Below, in pieces: positions 8,830 to 21,241 of a stretch of DNA of 64,000 nt. Each line of letters starts with the position of its first letter. Within the stretch, counting starts at the first letter, position 1. Location of the stretch: positions 1-64,000 of the forward strand of contig JAHQIW010006155.1 in assembly GCA_019055375.1 (NCBI GenBank). The letters are read 5' to 3'. Origin of the DNA: Parelaphostrongylus tenuis (taxonomy: Eukaryota > Nematoda > Chromadorea > Rhabditida > Metastrongylidae). The notes below the pieces were generated by a model. It had not been told where the DNA came from and did not search any database. It worked only from the letters and a program-made list of their open reading frames with translations. The position numbers were made by a program, and so were the translations under genes.

Positions 8830-11800
8830 CTGTGCAGTTGTAACGTCTAGTGGTGAATGGCGATTTTGATTAACTTACACTTCAAATTATGAGCACTTCA
8901 TATGCCATCTCCTTATACTTTTGCTGGCATCGTATCCATGTTTTACAGGGAAATCTGAGTTTGAATACCGCTTCCATTAAAGCTTCGGAACGAATGGTGC
9001 CGCCTATATTTTTTGGAAGAAATCATCAGAAAATGGTATGGTGTTTGACTGGGATTTGACTAAAGTCGTAGATTCGCAATCATCACAGTAGTGGGAAAAA
9101 GACGGCTGATTTTATTTTGATTTACTCCAATCGTTTTGTTGTGCATACTCATCACTGAGATCATTATTATCTACCGTTTGAAAGTATATCTTTTCCTCGA
9201 CGTCTGGTAATTTTTGTCCTGAATTTCGCTATTAGAATGACACTTTGTTATCGTGGAAATTCCATTGATTTGCTTTTATGTTCAACCTTTTATATGGAGA
9301 AACTATGGCAACTCAAAATATTATGAGGGCATCGGTCAGGAACGAGCTTCCAAGCACAGAATGCAGTCACGTTTCACGTCGTTTTGCACGAGATATATGA
9401 CCTTTCATGAGGAGAACTATTTTGAGCCTTTATTAGTAATTTAATAATCCTTGCAGATATCCAAAATCTACATAATAAAATCCCTTTTTCTTGTTCTTTG
9501 ATTATAAAATGGTTTGTTTCACAACTTGTTATTCTAAGGCAATGTTGAATTGATATGTCGAGCCATTCTTATCAAATGCCACAGTAGTTATTTTTCAGTC
9601 AGTGATTCTCAATATTTATGTGAAGAAAGGCGGAATGTGGCGTAATGTACCGGAAAACCTTCTTTGTGTTTATGAACTTGATTTGAGCTATAATATTGAT
9701 GATGTAGGGAAACTGGAACAACAATCCATATTCAAAGATCAATCAGATTTAGTGAGTATCATAGCCAGCTTATAAAATAATCAGCATCTATTTTCTTTCT
9801 TTCCAAAACATTTCGGACCGTATAGGCATTATAGTGTCTGTAGCGTTCTAGGAGTTTTACTACCATATATTTAGATATGATGTTTCAAGCAGCTAAGTGA
9901 CAAAAATTCTCATCCTCCAAAGTATGCCTTCGTCTGACCCAATATATCCATTCTTAACACCCCCTCCCCACATTGATGAGAAGAGCGGTAGTAATGTGCA
10001 ACTTTGATTATTGTATAACTCTTGCTTTAACAGCAGGATTTGGTGTGAAACATGACCAGAATAGTGTTGAAGTATGAGAAATATTGGAATCTGACTTGAT
10101 CCGAACCTTCTACTGCCGTATATGGAGGATCACAACGTTTTCCACTGTACCATTAAGGCCCTCGTTTTGTCCTTCCCTCAGTCTTGTTTTGAGTGATTCG
10201 GTGGCTGCAAGCATCACCTGTCGACCGGGTTGACCCAGACGGCGCTAGTTGGCAGATCTACAGATGAGCTGAATTCATGGTTGGAATCACATTTCCGAAC
10301 TTTATTTCTGACCTAACTTTCATTTCCGCGACTGAAGTTAACTTTTCCACCACACCATGGAAACCGTCCGTGTTCTTTTTCAAACCGTCTTCTAACTTAG
10401 TGAAATTGCGAAAAGGTAAATAATCACTTCAGATGTTCAGTTTTGCTCATACATCACTGAAATTGTAGTCAAATAAGTACTGAGTTGACCAACTACGCTA
10501 TTATCTGATTTGGTGGTCCAATGTGAGTTTGACTGCGTTAGAAGAACAGTGAAAATACGGTACAACCAGCACTAAAAAGCGTAGGTCATCGGTAGAGTAT
10601 CTACTACGGTACACTAAAATCTGAAGTTTCCCATTCTATAGAATCTTTCGAGAATCATCTTACATGTTTATTGCCAGTCAGTGTTAGCCTCTTCTTTCAG
10701 CTAACTTCGATAAAGGATGAATATGAATGGGAGGCAGTAAAGTGTTATGGCATCGCATCTGTTCTTCGCCTTAAATTTTCTCTCTTACATGTTCTCTTGA
10801 ATATCAAAGCAATTATTTTGAATTTTATTCTCCATACCTCGTAGATGATTATATATGTTGTCATACTTTTTCCCTAAGCTGATCAAACATTATTTTGGTG
10901 TATTTTCTTTTGCTGTTAATGAAGTTCCTCGTTGCTCTGTGTCATGTTAACTTATTAGTACGTTGCTGTTTACATTCCTCTATCGACGTTACGTTCTAGG
11001 CATCATTATATTGTTATTGCTGAATTGTTATTGTTGTTTATGTAGGTTTGGTTAAAAAAATTGGAAATCCAGCGTTGCGAGACCTAGAAAGGCTTGATTA
11101 GTAGAACGCATAAGACAACAGTCGAGCTACTTCGCTAAATAGTGCAAGTTTACGTTTTTTAAGAGACTTAAGTGTTCAATTCACTGTTATTTTCTGTAGC
11201 AACAGCTCCGTGGAGCTGATTCTGTGGGGATTCAACGACACAATCACCCACTGGCTCCCAACCTCGGTGTTTAGGTCTTGCTCGGGGTAGGTAAAGCTGC
11301 ATCCCGGGTCCACCGCCTAGTCAAGTTCCGCAGTCTCAACTCACGTTATCCGTTCGCACTAGGCAGTATTACAAAGTTATTGTGATTACACAGTCAGGAG
11401 TCCTAACCACTCTTATGTTCTTATTGTAATATTATTGTAGTTATATATATATATATATATTTTTTTTTAGGTTGTTTATATATCATTGATAATAAAACTA
11501 ATCTCTATTTGCCATTTCAACGTCACGAGCCGTCAACGGCAACCAGCAATCAATAAATCAATTGAATGAGCCCAACTCGGTAATTGAGCAGAATAGAGGT
11601 AACGGCACGCAGAGGCCGTTATTTTATTTTCCATAGTTTTCCAAAAACTAAATTTGTAGTGTAAGGCATAACAGGTGTTCTACTTTCCTTTCTGAAAAGT
11701 TGAATACCTCTCTATTTGTAGCCTTGCTTGACGGAAAATATCTGAGAAGAACTTTTTTTTTCTCAAAACGTTTTTACGCATTTTGGCATATCTACGATTT

Positions 11801-13735
11801 ATCAGGGCAAGCCTTTTGAAAGTGGTAAAGTGTCTTAGTAATCCAGCTTCATGGATCTAAGCAGCTACTGGATGTGAGTGACTGTTGGTAACTGTGGTAG
11901 GAAAGCTTTCCTAATCTACATTTATATTCCAACCTTGTCATCACCGAAGAAATAAAACTACGCCTACGAACATTTGGTTCTTACAATATGCAAGGAGATT
12001 TTTTTTACCACGTCTCACTGAAGGTGGGTAGTTCTGGAAATAGTCCACTTCCTAACTGTCATAGACAGACAAAAATTTTGCCAAGCAGAATGCTCGCGCT
12101 CGTTTAGAACGGAAGCACATTTCCACGTCCTCATATTACATGGCTAAGGCCAGTTATAGTCCATAGTTAAAACCAACTGATCGCACTTTAGTCCTTCAGG
12201 ACCACATCTATTAGCACGCCGTTGGGGTCGCGTTTCAACAGGAAAGAGTGTAAGCTCACCGCTATTGTCACCAAAGCAACAAAACGGTGAAATATGCATT
12301 GCGAAACAGTGTATATCGCTAAAGGGTCAAGTCAGTACGTACATGAATTGGAATTCATACGAGATGACGATGAAGGTAGGAAATGAGTAGAATACTTTAT
12401 CTTACAACTAAAAGAAATTGAAGCTTTCACAGATTCTGAAAAATATGCTTATTGATGTTGAGTGATCTGCAAGTGACGTCAGGGGGACTCAAACTAGCAT
12501 TTCACCCTCTAATGGACCCGTGCTTAACCACTTGCACTATCAACGCCTGTTTATCGCCACTCATTCTACGCCACAGCTCCTAAGTCTGAGAAATACTAAG
12601 AAGTCAAGATGTATGAGAGGTTGGAGAGAAAATCAGTCATACCATTGAAAAACGATCATGTTAGTACTATATGTATCCACTCTGGAAAGATAATTCGGCT
12701 GTATTGTCTGGCATGAAAACGTAGCACCTAAAAGACGAAGTCTTCGAAAATATTTCAAAAATTTGGCGATAAACTAAAACATGCTATATTTGTAAAGCAA
12801 TTTTGCCCACAAATCTTAGAAGAAATGGTGCTGCAAGGCTGTCAAGCTGGATAATGATGTCAATAAAGCCTTGTTTCTAACGATTTTGAGAACTCGTTTC
12901 TCGAATTTTTAGCCTTCATGGCTTTTGCTGAATAATAATCCAGTGCGGAGGAGACGATAGTCTAATCTAATATGAGCATTTGGGTCTACAAGGTCGGTCA
13001 CAAGAAATCCCTAATCATTTGAAATATTATATTACGATATGTGTAGTATTTCTGAATAGGAGACTCATTTGTGTAATGTTGAAATGACTTTACGATCCTC
13101 TAAAAACCGAGGATCGCGGGGTGACATTCTCCAGAAGTTTTCTTTCAGCCACTGTTAGCACTAAGATCACGGATGATGGCTTTCTATGATGTTAAACATG
13201 AAAAACTCGAGAATCTTCCCATTCCGAGGGATCGCTCGAACCACGTCTTCATTATAGCGTGATTTTGGGACACAGACGTGTGATGGGAGATATTAGGACT
13301 TATTTATGTGAGCATTTTCGTTCATAGAAGTACATTTAAGGTCACGAGTTATTCAATGGATCGGTTTCCATGGTTTCAATTGTCAATTTCATACTGAAAA
13401 GGATTAAGCTTCTCTACTTCTCTGCTAATTCTTCTAAATAGTCTAATTTCGCTTTCACAAACTGCGTTCGCCGATCGGTGTTTTATGGTCTCTACTAGCC
13501 CATCAACCACATCTACAACCTTCCGCCTGTATCCATGTACTCTAAATAAGTGATTAAAATGGGACAATTAGCCTAAGTATCGAGCGGTCTCTTTGTACTG
13601 ACTTTTCGCTCTGTTAGCTTGTCGTGAGATCATTTTGTGCCATCAAAACAGAACCGGTAATTCTATGAGGTGACCTAGCGCGCAAGCTACATATTCCTTC
13701 CTGTCCATTGTAGGTCTTTCAGGTGGTGGAGACGA
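8830..13735. other. Long featureless stretch
   Basis: Nearly 5 kb of AT-rich DNA. I recognise no exon, transposon or structural RNA, apart from an AT microsatellite (11441-11470) and a degenerate tRNA-like segment on the minus strand at about 12475-12548. That segment has an A-box-like TAGTGCAAGTGG and a B-box-like AGTTTGAGTCC. Confidence 0.35.
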
Positions 13736-13775
13736 AGAGAGAGAGAGAGAGAGAGAGAGAAAGGGAGAGAGAGGT
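13736..13775. repeat. (GA)n microsatellite
   Basis: Pure GA repeats followed by AAAGGGAGAGAGAG. Confidence 0.95.
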
Positions 13776-13929
13776 TGATGGAAACACATTTTTCATAAAC
13801 AACTTCTTTCAATCTCCATCTACTTCATAGACTTATTAGCCGAAAGACCTAACTGCGTTCAATAACTCTGCACTTCGACAATCAAATGAGAACGAAATGT
13901 AATCTACAAGGTTCTTTTTAATTTTATCG

Positions 13930-14299
13930 CTCTTATAAGTGTTATGAGTTATATCGAGGAGGAAAAAGTTCTCAACAGCCGCTGAAAATTTAAAGTCTAC
14001 ATAGAAAACCAATTAAAAAACAACGATGATTATTCTTCAAAATAAGAACATCATTGTCTGGACTATCGTCTGTCAGTGATCTGTAGGCTTCCGGATCTGC
14101 TCGAAATAACATTTCTTGAGCTTTGAATTAAAATACCCAAAAATAAGCCTCTTCAATGTGATCAGATCTCTCGAAGTGGGCGTCCCATGCAGAAGTGCTC
14201 TATTGAGCGGAAAAGACCAAATTCGGACGGCACAACATCTGGACTGTAGGCCGGATGCGTCAAGAACTCGACTGCCTCCAATTCAGCGCAGACTTTTTC
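13930..14299 (-). pseudogene. Mariner transposase C-terminal remnant
   Basis: On the minus strand the stretch encodes, with frameshifts and stops, THPAYSPDVVPSEFGLFRSI, then EHFCMGRPLREI, and later FNSKLKKCYFEQIRKPTD. This is the YSPDLAPSD-xx-LF catalytic-domain end of DD34D mariner transposases followed by the usual C-terminal helix region. The N-terminal DNA-binding part and first catalytic Asp are not visible. The upstream side of the remnant stops at the TTAA boundary of the inverted-repeat element at 14300. Confidence 0.75.
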
Positions 14300-14949
14300 T
14301 TAACACGTTGACAACGATCTGAGCTATTATTAGCTCAGACCGCACGCCACGTGTTGGCGGGAGTATTTATTATCTCACCTTTCAATGGAGATATGGGATT
14401 TTGTAAGGTAATCTGAGGTGCTGAGGGAATATTATCGCGACTAAAGGATGAAATATAGCAGAAGAGATTTCTATAAAGAGTTTGTATAGTTAAGATGTTG
14501 ATGCCCATGTATCGAAAAATCATCTGTGTTTCAACTGGAAAAGAGCATTGTTGTGAAAGGAACATATCTCTAGCTGCTATGTAACTTCGCTTCTTTTTTG
14601 CCCATGTTTTTGTAGCTATTCGAAAGCTTGAGAAATGCCTATCCTTCCTTTAAGTTTGATTTGAATATGAATAAATATATGTGAGATAACATAACGATGT
14701 TCAGTAACAGTTTCAAAGATTCAGATCTGACGTTTTAGGAGAAAGCATCGCCATTGTTTGTGGTATAGGTAGTTTTATCGATGTCTCTTCTATCATATTT
14801 TGCCATTTGTTGGCGACAAAGTTTTCTTTAGTGATGATGAAATTCAAATTCTGATAGAAAACTGCCACAACGGCATTGTAGCCGCCGCTTTCGCCGCGCA
14901 GTTGCGTAACGTGCCGCCCAGGATTTCAACGTCGTTGTCAACGTGTTAA
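14300..14949. mobile_element. TTAA-flanked inverted-repeat element (piggyBac-type MITE)
   Basis: A perfect 16-bp inverted repeat marks the ends: TAACACGTTGACAACG at 14301-14316 and its complement at 14933-14948. With neighbouring bases both ends read TTAA followed by CACGTTGACAACG, matching the TTAA target duplication of piggyBac elements. Just inside the left end is a perfect 8-bp hairpin (CTGAGCTA-TTAT-TAGCTCAG, 14318-14337). No transposase is encoded between the ends. It sits at the edge of a mariner remnant and about 170 bp upstream of a piggyBac transposase pseudogene, whose ends it may share. Confidence 0.65.
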
Positions 14950-15609
14950 GGCAAGGGATAGGTAAGGGTAAGGATAGTAGGTGGGCAATGGGTAGGCTAA
15001 TGCAGACTTTCAAATCTTTAAAGTCAGATATGATGCTCGTGAAATCCAAAACATGTCGATATTAGCTGCCAAATGAAAGAAATTCAAGATAGCGTCATTG
15101 CTAATATTCAACAACCGGCATGTCGGACATTAAGTTTAAACGGAGGCGAGTCGTCAGTTCGAAAAGTGCAAGCCACAGTCATAGCGCACATTCAAGAAGT
15201 GGAAGCCAATGTTATGTCAGACATGCTTTTGCAATTACACATACAGCGAAGTTCTCCTTGCGGAATCTGATGATGACGAGGATATGAAGCCATCCACCAC
15301 AGCTACTAGCTCTCAATAGTGATTTAGACAATGGAGCACCATCCACATCACACAACACCGGCGCAGTGAATGACTGGTCGAGTAGCGTAAAGAAGCCTAG
15401 TCCCAATCCCTTTGATATCAGTCGAGTTTGCGCACAGAATGACGCTTTCCGCGACTGCCGGGGTCCAGTGGACTACTCTGAAGTTTTTATGAACGGTTTT
15501 TGGGAACTGTTTGTGAGGCAGACATATGTTTACGGCCACTAAAAAGCCAAAGATTGAACTGAGACGACGGTCGACGAAATGAGGCTATTCATTGCCCTAT
15601 CTCATAATT

Positions 15610-15950
15610 AATACTTGAGGCAACATGTCATGTGGTCTGTTATAAGACAAATTATAGAGGCCGATACACGTATTTCGACCTTGACAGTCTCATCATTCGG
15701 GCGGTATCCTTCGTCTTTTGCCATTCCTCTCGTAGTGCTCCAGTCCCCTATGCTAGAGAAGGCGACGACGAACATTTTATACTATCTATTTAATAAATGA
15801 AATTATCACTGAATGGGCAGTATTGTACACTCGATTGCTCTTGACTGGTATTATTAATGTATCATACCTTTCGCCTGGAGTGTTTTTCTCAAGAGTGTAA
15901 TTGAGCGCGATCTTAAGAAAACACTCAAACGAAAGATATGAATTATTGCC
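15610..15950 (-). mobile_element. Family A ribozyme repeat inside the piggyBac gene
   Basis: Copy A2: head (CATGTGGTCTGTTATAAG from about 15627), hammerhead region, CTCGATTGCTCTTGACTGG block (about 15829-15847) and tail (GGAGTGTTTTTCTCAAG). A short inverted piece of the tail (15897-15950) follows directly, so the copy ends in a local inverted repeat. It separates the two halves of the piggyBac transposase and so inserted after it. Confidence 0.8.
15661..15701 (-). ncRNA. Hammerhead ribozyme, family A, core position C3 changed
   Basis: Minus strand: stem I CCGA, core ATGATGA (first C changed to A), stem II GAC-loop-GTC, GAAA, stem III TACGTG, TA, stem I TCGG. Structure is conserved, but loss of the invariant C3 should abolish cleavage. 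Confidence 0.7.
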
Positions 15951-17140
15951 TTGTATCTGAAAATGTCTCTCATCCGAATGCAACAGCTGAACGATTACTT
16001 GAACAGTTGTCCGGGTCTTTCGGGAGTTTCAGCGCCGTCCACATACGATGCCAGGGCATCGATTTTATGAGATCATGACCCATCTACATGCAGCCGACAA
16101 TGACGAAGAAAACAAAGAAGGCAAGCTGTGAACATAAGACTACTGATGGAAGTAATGAATACTAACTGCAAATCTTTGTACAGGCCGGGATAGATGTGTG
16201 CATCGACGATTCGATGGTACCGTTCAGAGAAAAAACCAAGCTTCGGCAGTGCGCTCTTTGCAAAAGGAACAAATTAGGAATAAAGCTTTTTAAAGTCTGT
16301 GGTGAAAGAGAATACGCGTATAAGACATGGATCTACACAGGTGCTGGCACAACTTCCAAATTCAGAGAGTCTTTATCGAAACGTATGGTGATGAATTTGA
16401 TGGAGGTGCTGTTAGGCCAAGGAGGGCACCTTCACGTTGGCAACTAATACGCTAGCGTTCCCCTGAGGAAGAAACTGTTGCAAAATGAGTTCATGCTGTG
16501 GAAACTGCGCAAGGGTGAGTGGAGAGCTGTGCAAAATCGAAATGGCTTGATGGTACTTAGATGGGTTAACAAGAGAGAAGTGCAGATGCTTCCGACAGCA
16601 TACGGCTCCGACGTGAATTCGGACACCAAGAAGCTTAGAGCTGTTGAAAGCTACACAATATAAGAGATTTGTGGACTTTACAGACCAGATAGCTGCCTAC
16701 TTTCCATTCCTAAGAAGTAATAAAATGGTACGTGCATTTTGTGACTTTTTAGCTCCCTAATCTGTAATTTCCTTCATCAGGTACGAGTGCATCCTCTATA
16801 ATTTTGTCTACAATACACTGCTGGTGTGCGCAGGAAATCATGTTCCATAATGCTGCAAGCAATCAGGATCGAGAACTGATTATTTCAGGAGAGAATCTAC
16901 TGCGCCAGCGTTCTTGAAAGGTTTCCACGTGAAGACCGTCGCCAAGTATGAGTGCCATAAAGAGACGTCGACTAAAAAAAAGGTTTTTCTTATGTTCGAT
17001 ATCATGCCACAAAAGCAACTACCAGATGTATTCGATGTGAGACGTTTTTTCTGCTCAGAGTGTCATATTCCGCACATCTCTGTAGCCCTCAGCGATTACG
17101 TAGTTGCTGTTTGCAATCAAGAAATAAAAATTTCATAAGC

Positions 17141-18750
17141 ATCTATTGTATTTGTATTGCATGATGTATTATCGCATTATTCCAATTGTATCATGGCTTT
17201 TATTCTCCGATGTCATGTTAATCGGTAAATATATGTTGTTATAGTTGCAGATTGTTGATTAAATGGTGATAAAATAGTTATATAGAGTGATGACTTGTGC
17301 TACAGTATTACTATATGAGAGATGGTGTGATTGGTATGTCACTGATTCGAGTATACTGTAGTGAAAAGAGAAAGATAACAGCAAAAAACAAACTAGAGTA
17401 GTGTTGGGAAGTGAGACAGACGTGTCTGGAGCGGGCCGAGCGGGAGGCAGAGGCCCAGCGTGGGTCCCGCGGTAGTAAGCCGGTTGTTCTTTTTTGCGGT
17501 GTGAGGTTTGGTACTGTCTTCCTGGAACAACGCGCGCTTTTGATGAATCAATGTCGGGTGATTGAAAATTGATATTTGGTGCACTATAACTTGCTTTGCC
17601 GTTGGAATTTCTTATGGAAATGTTCCTGACATAATCCTAGAAATTTACTACAAGCGTTACAGTGTGGGGCCCACATGTTTACAGCACGGGTTAAGAAACT
17701 TTTTCTCCAATCTAGTTGTGCTGTCTCGCCCTTTTTTCTATAAAAATATGTCTACAATATTTGTGGGAGTGAGAGAAAAGCTAAATTGAAGCCCCTCCTA
17801 ATTTCTACCGCTCCTATGAGTGTTATGAGTTATGATTATGTATACAAGGATAGTAGCTGAAATACAAATCGTTCGTTACATTCGAGAGTTGAACTCGCAT
17901 TTTACCAATAGCGAGTACCCGTTCTACTACTACATCACTAACGTCACCGATCTGCTACCACTCTTTTTTTGATATTAATATATTAATCGATAGAGAACCA
18001 TATCAGTAATATTGACCCATGGTTCATTTCGCGCACCAGAGTTTTCTACGGTGCACGCATAGGAAGTAAAAGTTTGGGAGATATCACTTCGTAATTAGGT
18101 TTCCAATTGAGCATTATCAGTATCCAATGATGAGATATCACTAAGAGAATCCTGTGAAGGTTTTCGGCTTTTTTTCCTGATTGAATGAGCGCCATTCGTC
18201 AGGAAATAAACTATTTTTCAAGAAGAGATACCTCACCTTGCAAAAACGAGCACATATCCAATCGTTATGCAACATTTATTTCTTTTTTAGACCATGTTTC
18301 TATAGTCGTTCAATAGCTTGGAAAACGCCATTTTGATGATATGCTTGGTTTGTAGTTCAACTTTCAAACCACGTTATCCTAATCAATAAAAAGAAGGTTT
18401 TGCAATCGTAGTTTCTTTTGAATTTCGCAGTGGAATTTTGACATTATATAGTGCTATTTCACAGTAAACTTAATAGAATATTACTGGAGGGACACACAAA
18501 AACGTATTTTTAGTGGGAAGACTACTTAAACTTTTTGAAAAAGTCCACTATTCTTTATAAACTGAGTGGAATGCAGTCGCACCGTGTGAAATTTGTTCGT
18601 ATTTTCCTTCCTTTCTCACTAATGAGAGATTTTTCACTGGACTATTAGTATTCATTCAAAAGCTTAAAAATCAGAAAATTTAGTACTTAACCAAATATAT
18701 GAGGAGACCTTCATAGTAATCCTTGCTAACAAAAGAAAAGACGACTTTGT
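17141..18750. other. Unrecognised DNA with possible old repeat
   Basis: 17885-17945 (minus) resembles a degenerate tRNA-like head with a B-box-like GAGTTCAACTC. The GCTCCTATGAGTGTTATGAG block (17810-17829) and the CATGTTTCTATAGTCGTTCA block (about 18292-18311) resemble 13930-13950 and 14600-14640, hinting at an old repeat on both sides of the piggyBac gene. No genes seen. Confidence 0.3.
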
Positions 18751-18757
18751 AGCTCAA

Positions 18758-19015
18758 GAGCGCATAAGGCGCAGCGGTCAGAGGTGTTCTGCATCACACA
18801 CGAGGCATTGGGTCGATCTCGCACTCATGGCTAACTGAGCTTTCCATCCTTTTGAGGTCGACAAGTTTGTGCCATACTTGTCTGGGAGCATAAGCAGCAC
18901 TTGCTCAATATCTCGTCAATATCGTGAGTCATTGTAAAGGCCAGATATTCATTTACTCACCTCAGACGGTAGTACAATTCGAAGACGATCGCATGCCGCA
19001 TCTTTCAAAGATTCT
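18758..19015 (+). mobile_element. SINE S3 (tRNA-derived), diverged
   Basis: The head GAGCGCATAAGGCGCAGCGG with B-box-like GGGTCGATCTC (about 18809-18819) starts a plus-strand copy of the S6 family. The body matches through the CTTGTCTGGGAGCATAAGCA block (18878-18897) and the final GCATCTTTCAAAGATT. Confidence 0.8.
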
Positions 19016-19591
19016 TCGACGCCAAGAGCTTTGTTCTTCTAAATTTTTGCTTTGGGACTGTGTTATTTTAGCTGCACTACAAATTCAGCTCAATCTTATG
19101 GAATGGATTTTGAATTTTAAGCATACTTACTCAGCGCGAAAAGATTGATGTTACTGGTGAGAGTTCTATAAGAGAATTTTCATTGAAAAAAATATATATG
19201 ATGCAGTATTACTGTGCGCGGTGACTTCAACTAGCGCCTCAAAAAAGAGCATCATTTGAGAGCCGCGCGATTTTCTTTGCTTATTTAGAAAATTTCTTTC
19301 CTTTCCGAAAAAATTTCTAGGTTTCAAATAAGAATTATAGAAGAGAACTTTGCTCCATCTTTTTATGGGTGCAAAATTTTTATCGTATCACATTGCCAAA
19401 TAATACCCTATGATGATCAAGAGACGAGAGACTACTTCGAGTGCAAAACATGTTCTCATCCTGCTCTAGTAGCCCTTTATATAGGCCGTTTCAAAGACCA
19501 GTTATAGCATCAAAGCTGCTGTGGCTCGGGCTATCGAATGGCTGCTAATAATCTATCTTTCTATCTACCTATCTATCTATCTATCTATCTA

Positions 19592-19635
<44 letters not shown>

Positions 19636-20067
19636 CAAAGTTGCTGTTCATTGCTGTGGTGCCAAAACTTATGAGAAGCCCAAGTATTTGCGCACTTTGT
19701 CATTACTTTTTGAATTACTTACTTACTTGGATAATTGGATGGTCCGTCATCATCAGTTGAGCGGACTCCATCACATATTCCATTCACTCCTTTGTTTCGC
19801 CATAGTCGCCCATGGATGGCTTAATTAGAGCATGGCGACTGGTGCGTTTCATACCTGTACATACCTCATACTTGACCTGTAAAATATTGGCAGCTGCGAG
19901 TGCAACTTCTTAATCTTTTTTCACGAGCACGTCCTCCCAACGTGAAGGTGGCCGTCGTCGAGGCCGCGTACACTGTTGTGGAATCTACCCTGCAGTCTTT
20001 TCGTTAATCTGTCGTCTGTTCTTCTCAGTATATGACCGATCCATAAGTGTTTAGCTATAGAAGTATA
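19016..20067. other. Unrecognised DNA with CTAT and TA microsatellites
   Basis: A (CTAT)n run at about 19560-19592 is followed by (TA)n to 19632. No genes or other repeats recognised; an open frame at 19538-19828 is largely microsatellite. Confidence 0.5.
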
Positions 20068-20219
20068 CAGGGTGGGCCAAAAATTCTCATGATTTTTGCA
20101 GATATTCTAACAGTAAAATAATATAGCATAACGAATGAAAGCATTCAGTCAAAAAAGTAATTAGTCTATTTGATCGACGATCGTAACAAGAAACATGAAA
20201 GTTCGTAACAAAATCTCAA

Positions 20220-21190
20220 AACCGTCTCCTTTGGCCACTACAGATTTACGAAGTCGCTTGCGAAAAGTTTCAACAATGCTCACACACGTTCCCACATAAT
20301 TTCGTCTCAAACGCGTGTCAGAGCCGTTTCAAGCGCGTCTGCGTTAGCGTAGCAAGAAGCCGAGGCTTTTTCCTCCAATACAGACCACACAGAGCAGTCC
20401 ATTGAGTTGAGTACCGGCGAGTTTGACTATCAGTTGTCCATGCCATTAAAAGCCTAGAAACTGCTCTTGACAGATAGTAATCGTTTAACGGATCTAATGC
20501 GCAAGAGCTCAGTTCTGTTGCAGCGTAAATCCGTAGGCACCAAAGTGTTGAGTATTCTAAGGCCCCAGTACGTCCCGCAAAACTATCTGTTCGCAGCTTG
20601 CAGCTTTGATTTAACATATCTATTGATGAAGACCTAAGGTGTCTTTCCGGTGGGACAGATGTCGGCCCAGACCATCACAAAGGCCGGAAAATGGTTGCGG
20701 CCTATGATTTTTACTACTGCGAACTTCAACTGATTCTTCTTGAGAGTTTACGTCGATCTGGCAATTGTGGAGAGCTTCAATTGCGAATATCTTCTCATCC
20801 GTAAAAGCCTTTCTACAAACGCGCAACAACTATCAAACATATCATTAGACGACTTTTTGAAAGCCGTTTTTCTTTCATCTTTTTGTCCACAAAGTAAACA
20901 CGACGATCAAATAGCTGCGCAACTTCAGCTTATTTTTGACTATGTTTCGGAGTCTCCACAAGCTGATCCCGAGCTTTCCGACCCATTTTGCACATCAAAT
21001 ACTGCTGATTTCATAAAAATTGGCAGCGAATCTTCTGCATGTTTGTGAAGTTAACAGGTGGTTGAGCGACCTTTTCGAAGAAGGTTTTGATAAAGCTCTC
21101 CAGTCTTTCCGGAACGTTTTGTGGTTTTGCAAACTCATACTGTCTAGAAATTAGTCGAGTTCACTAATATTGGCCGTTTCATTCACGTCT
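20220..21190 (-). pseudogene. Mariner transposase, degenerate
   Basis: DDE transposase of Tc1/mariner type. Minus-strand frames give AFTDEKIFAIEALHNCQID (20740-20830), which contains the catalytic Asp of the DEK-x-F motif. TIFRPL..W..ICP follows (the usual MVWAGICPTGKTPLVF region, about 20630-20700), then NSPVLNSMDCSVWSVLEEKA (about 20385-20445), which corresponds to SPDLNPMDxxVWSxLE with the second Asp changed, and ALETALTRV near the end. Several stops and frameshifts break it. Its 5' side is cut off by the RTE insertion at 21242. Confidence 0.85.
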
Positions 21191-21241
21191 TGTGCAATTC
21201 GACTACGGCAAAACGTTGATATTTACAATACATGACTCGAA

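Larger units (their letters stand above)
15120..17140 (+). pseudogene. piggyBac-type transposase, broken and interrupted
   Basis: DDE_Tnp_1_7 transposase, which cuts and pastes at TTAA. The likely start at 15120 gives MSDIKFKRRRVVSSKSASHS. An acidic SDDDEDMKPS stretch follows, then NPFDISRVCAQNDAFRDC in another frame. After the ribozyme repeat at 15610-15950 the domain continues (MTHLHAADNDEENKEG and CKSLYRPG in broken frames) into CIDDSMVPFREKTKLRQC with LGIKLFKVCGEREYAYKTWI (16196-16447). Next come LWKLRKGEWRAVQNRNG (16478-16663), DFTDQIAAYFPFLRSNKM in another frame, and a Cys-rich C-terminus (about 16900-17137). The Asp of the CIDDSMVPF motif is retained. Multiple frameshifts and the insertion make it non-functional. 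Confidence 0.9.
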
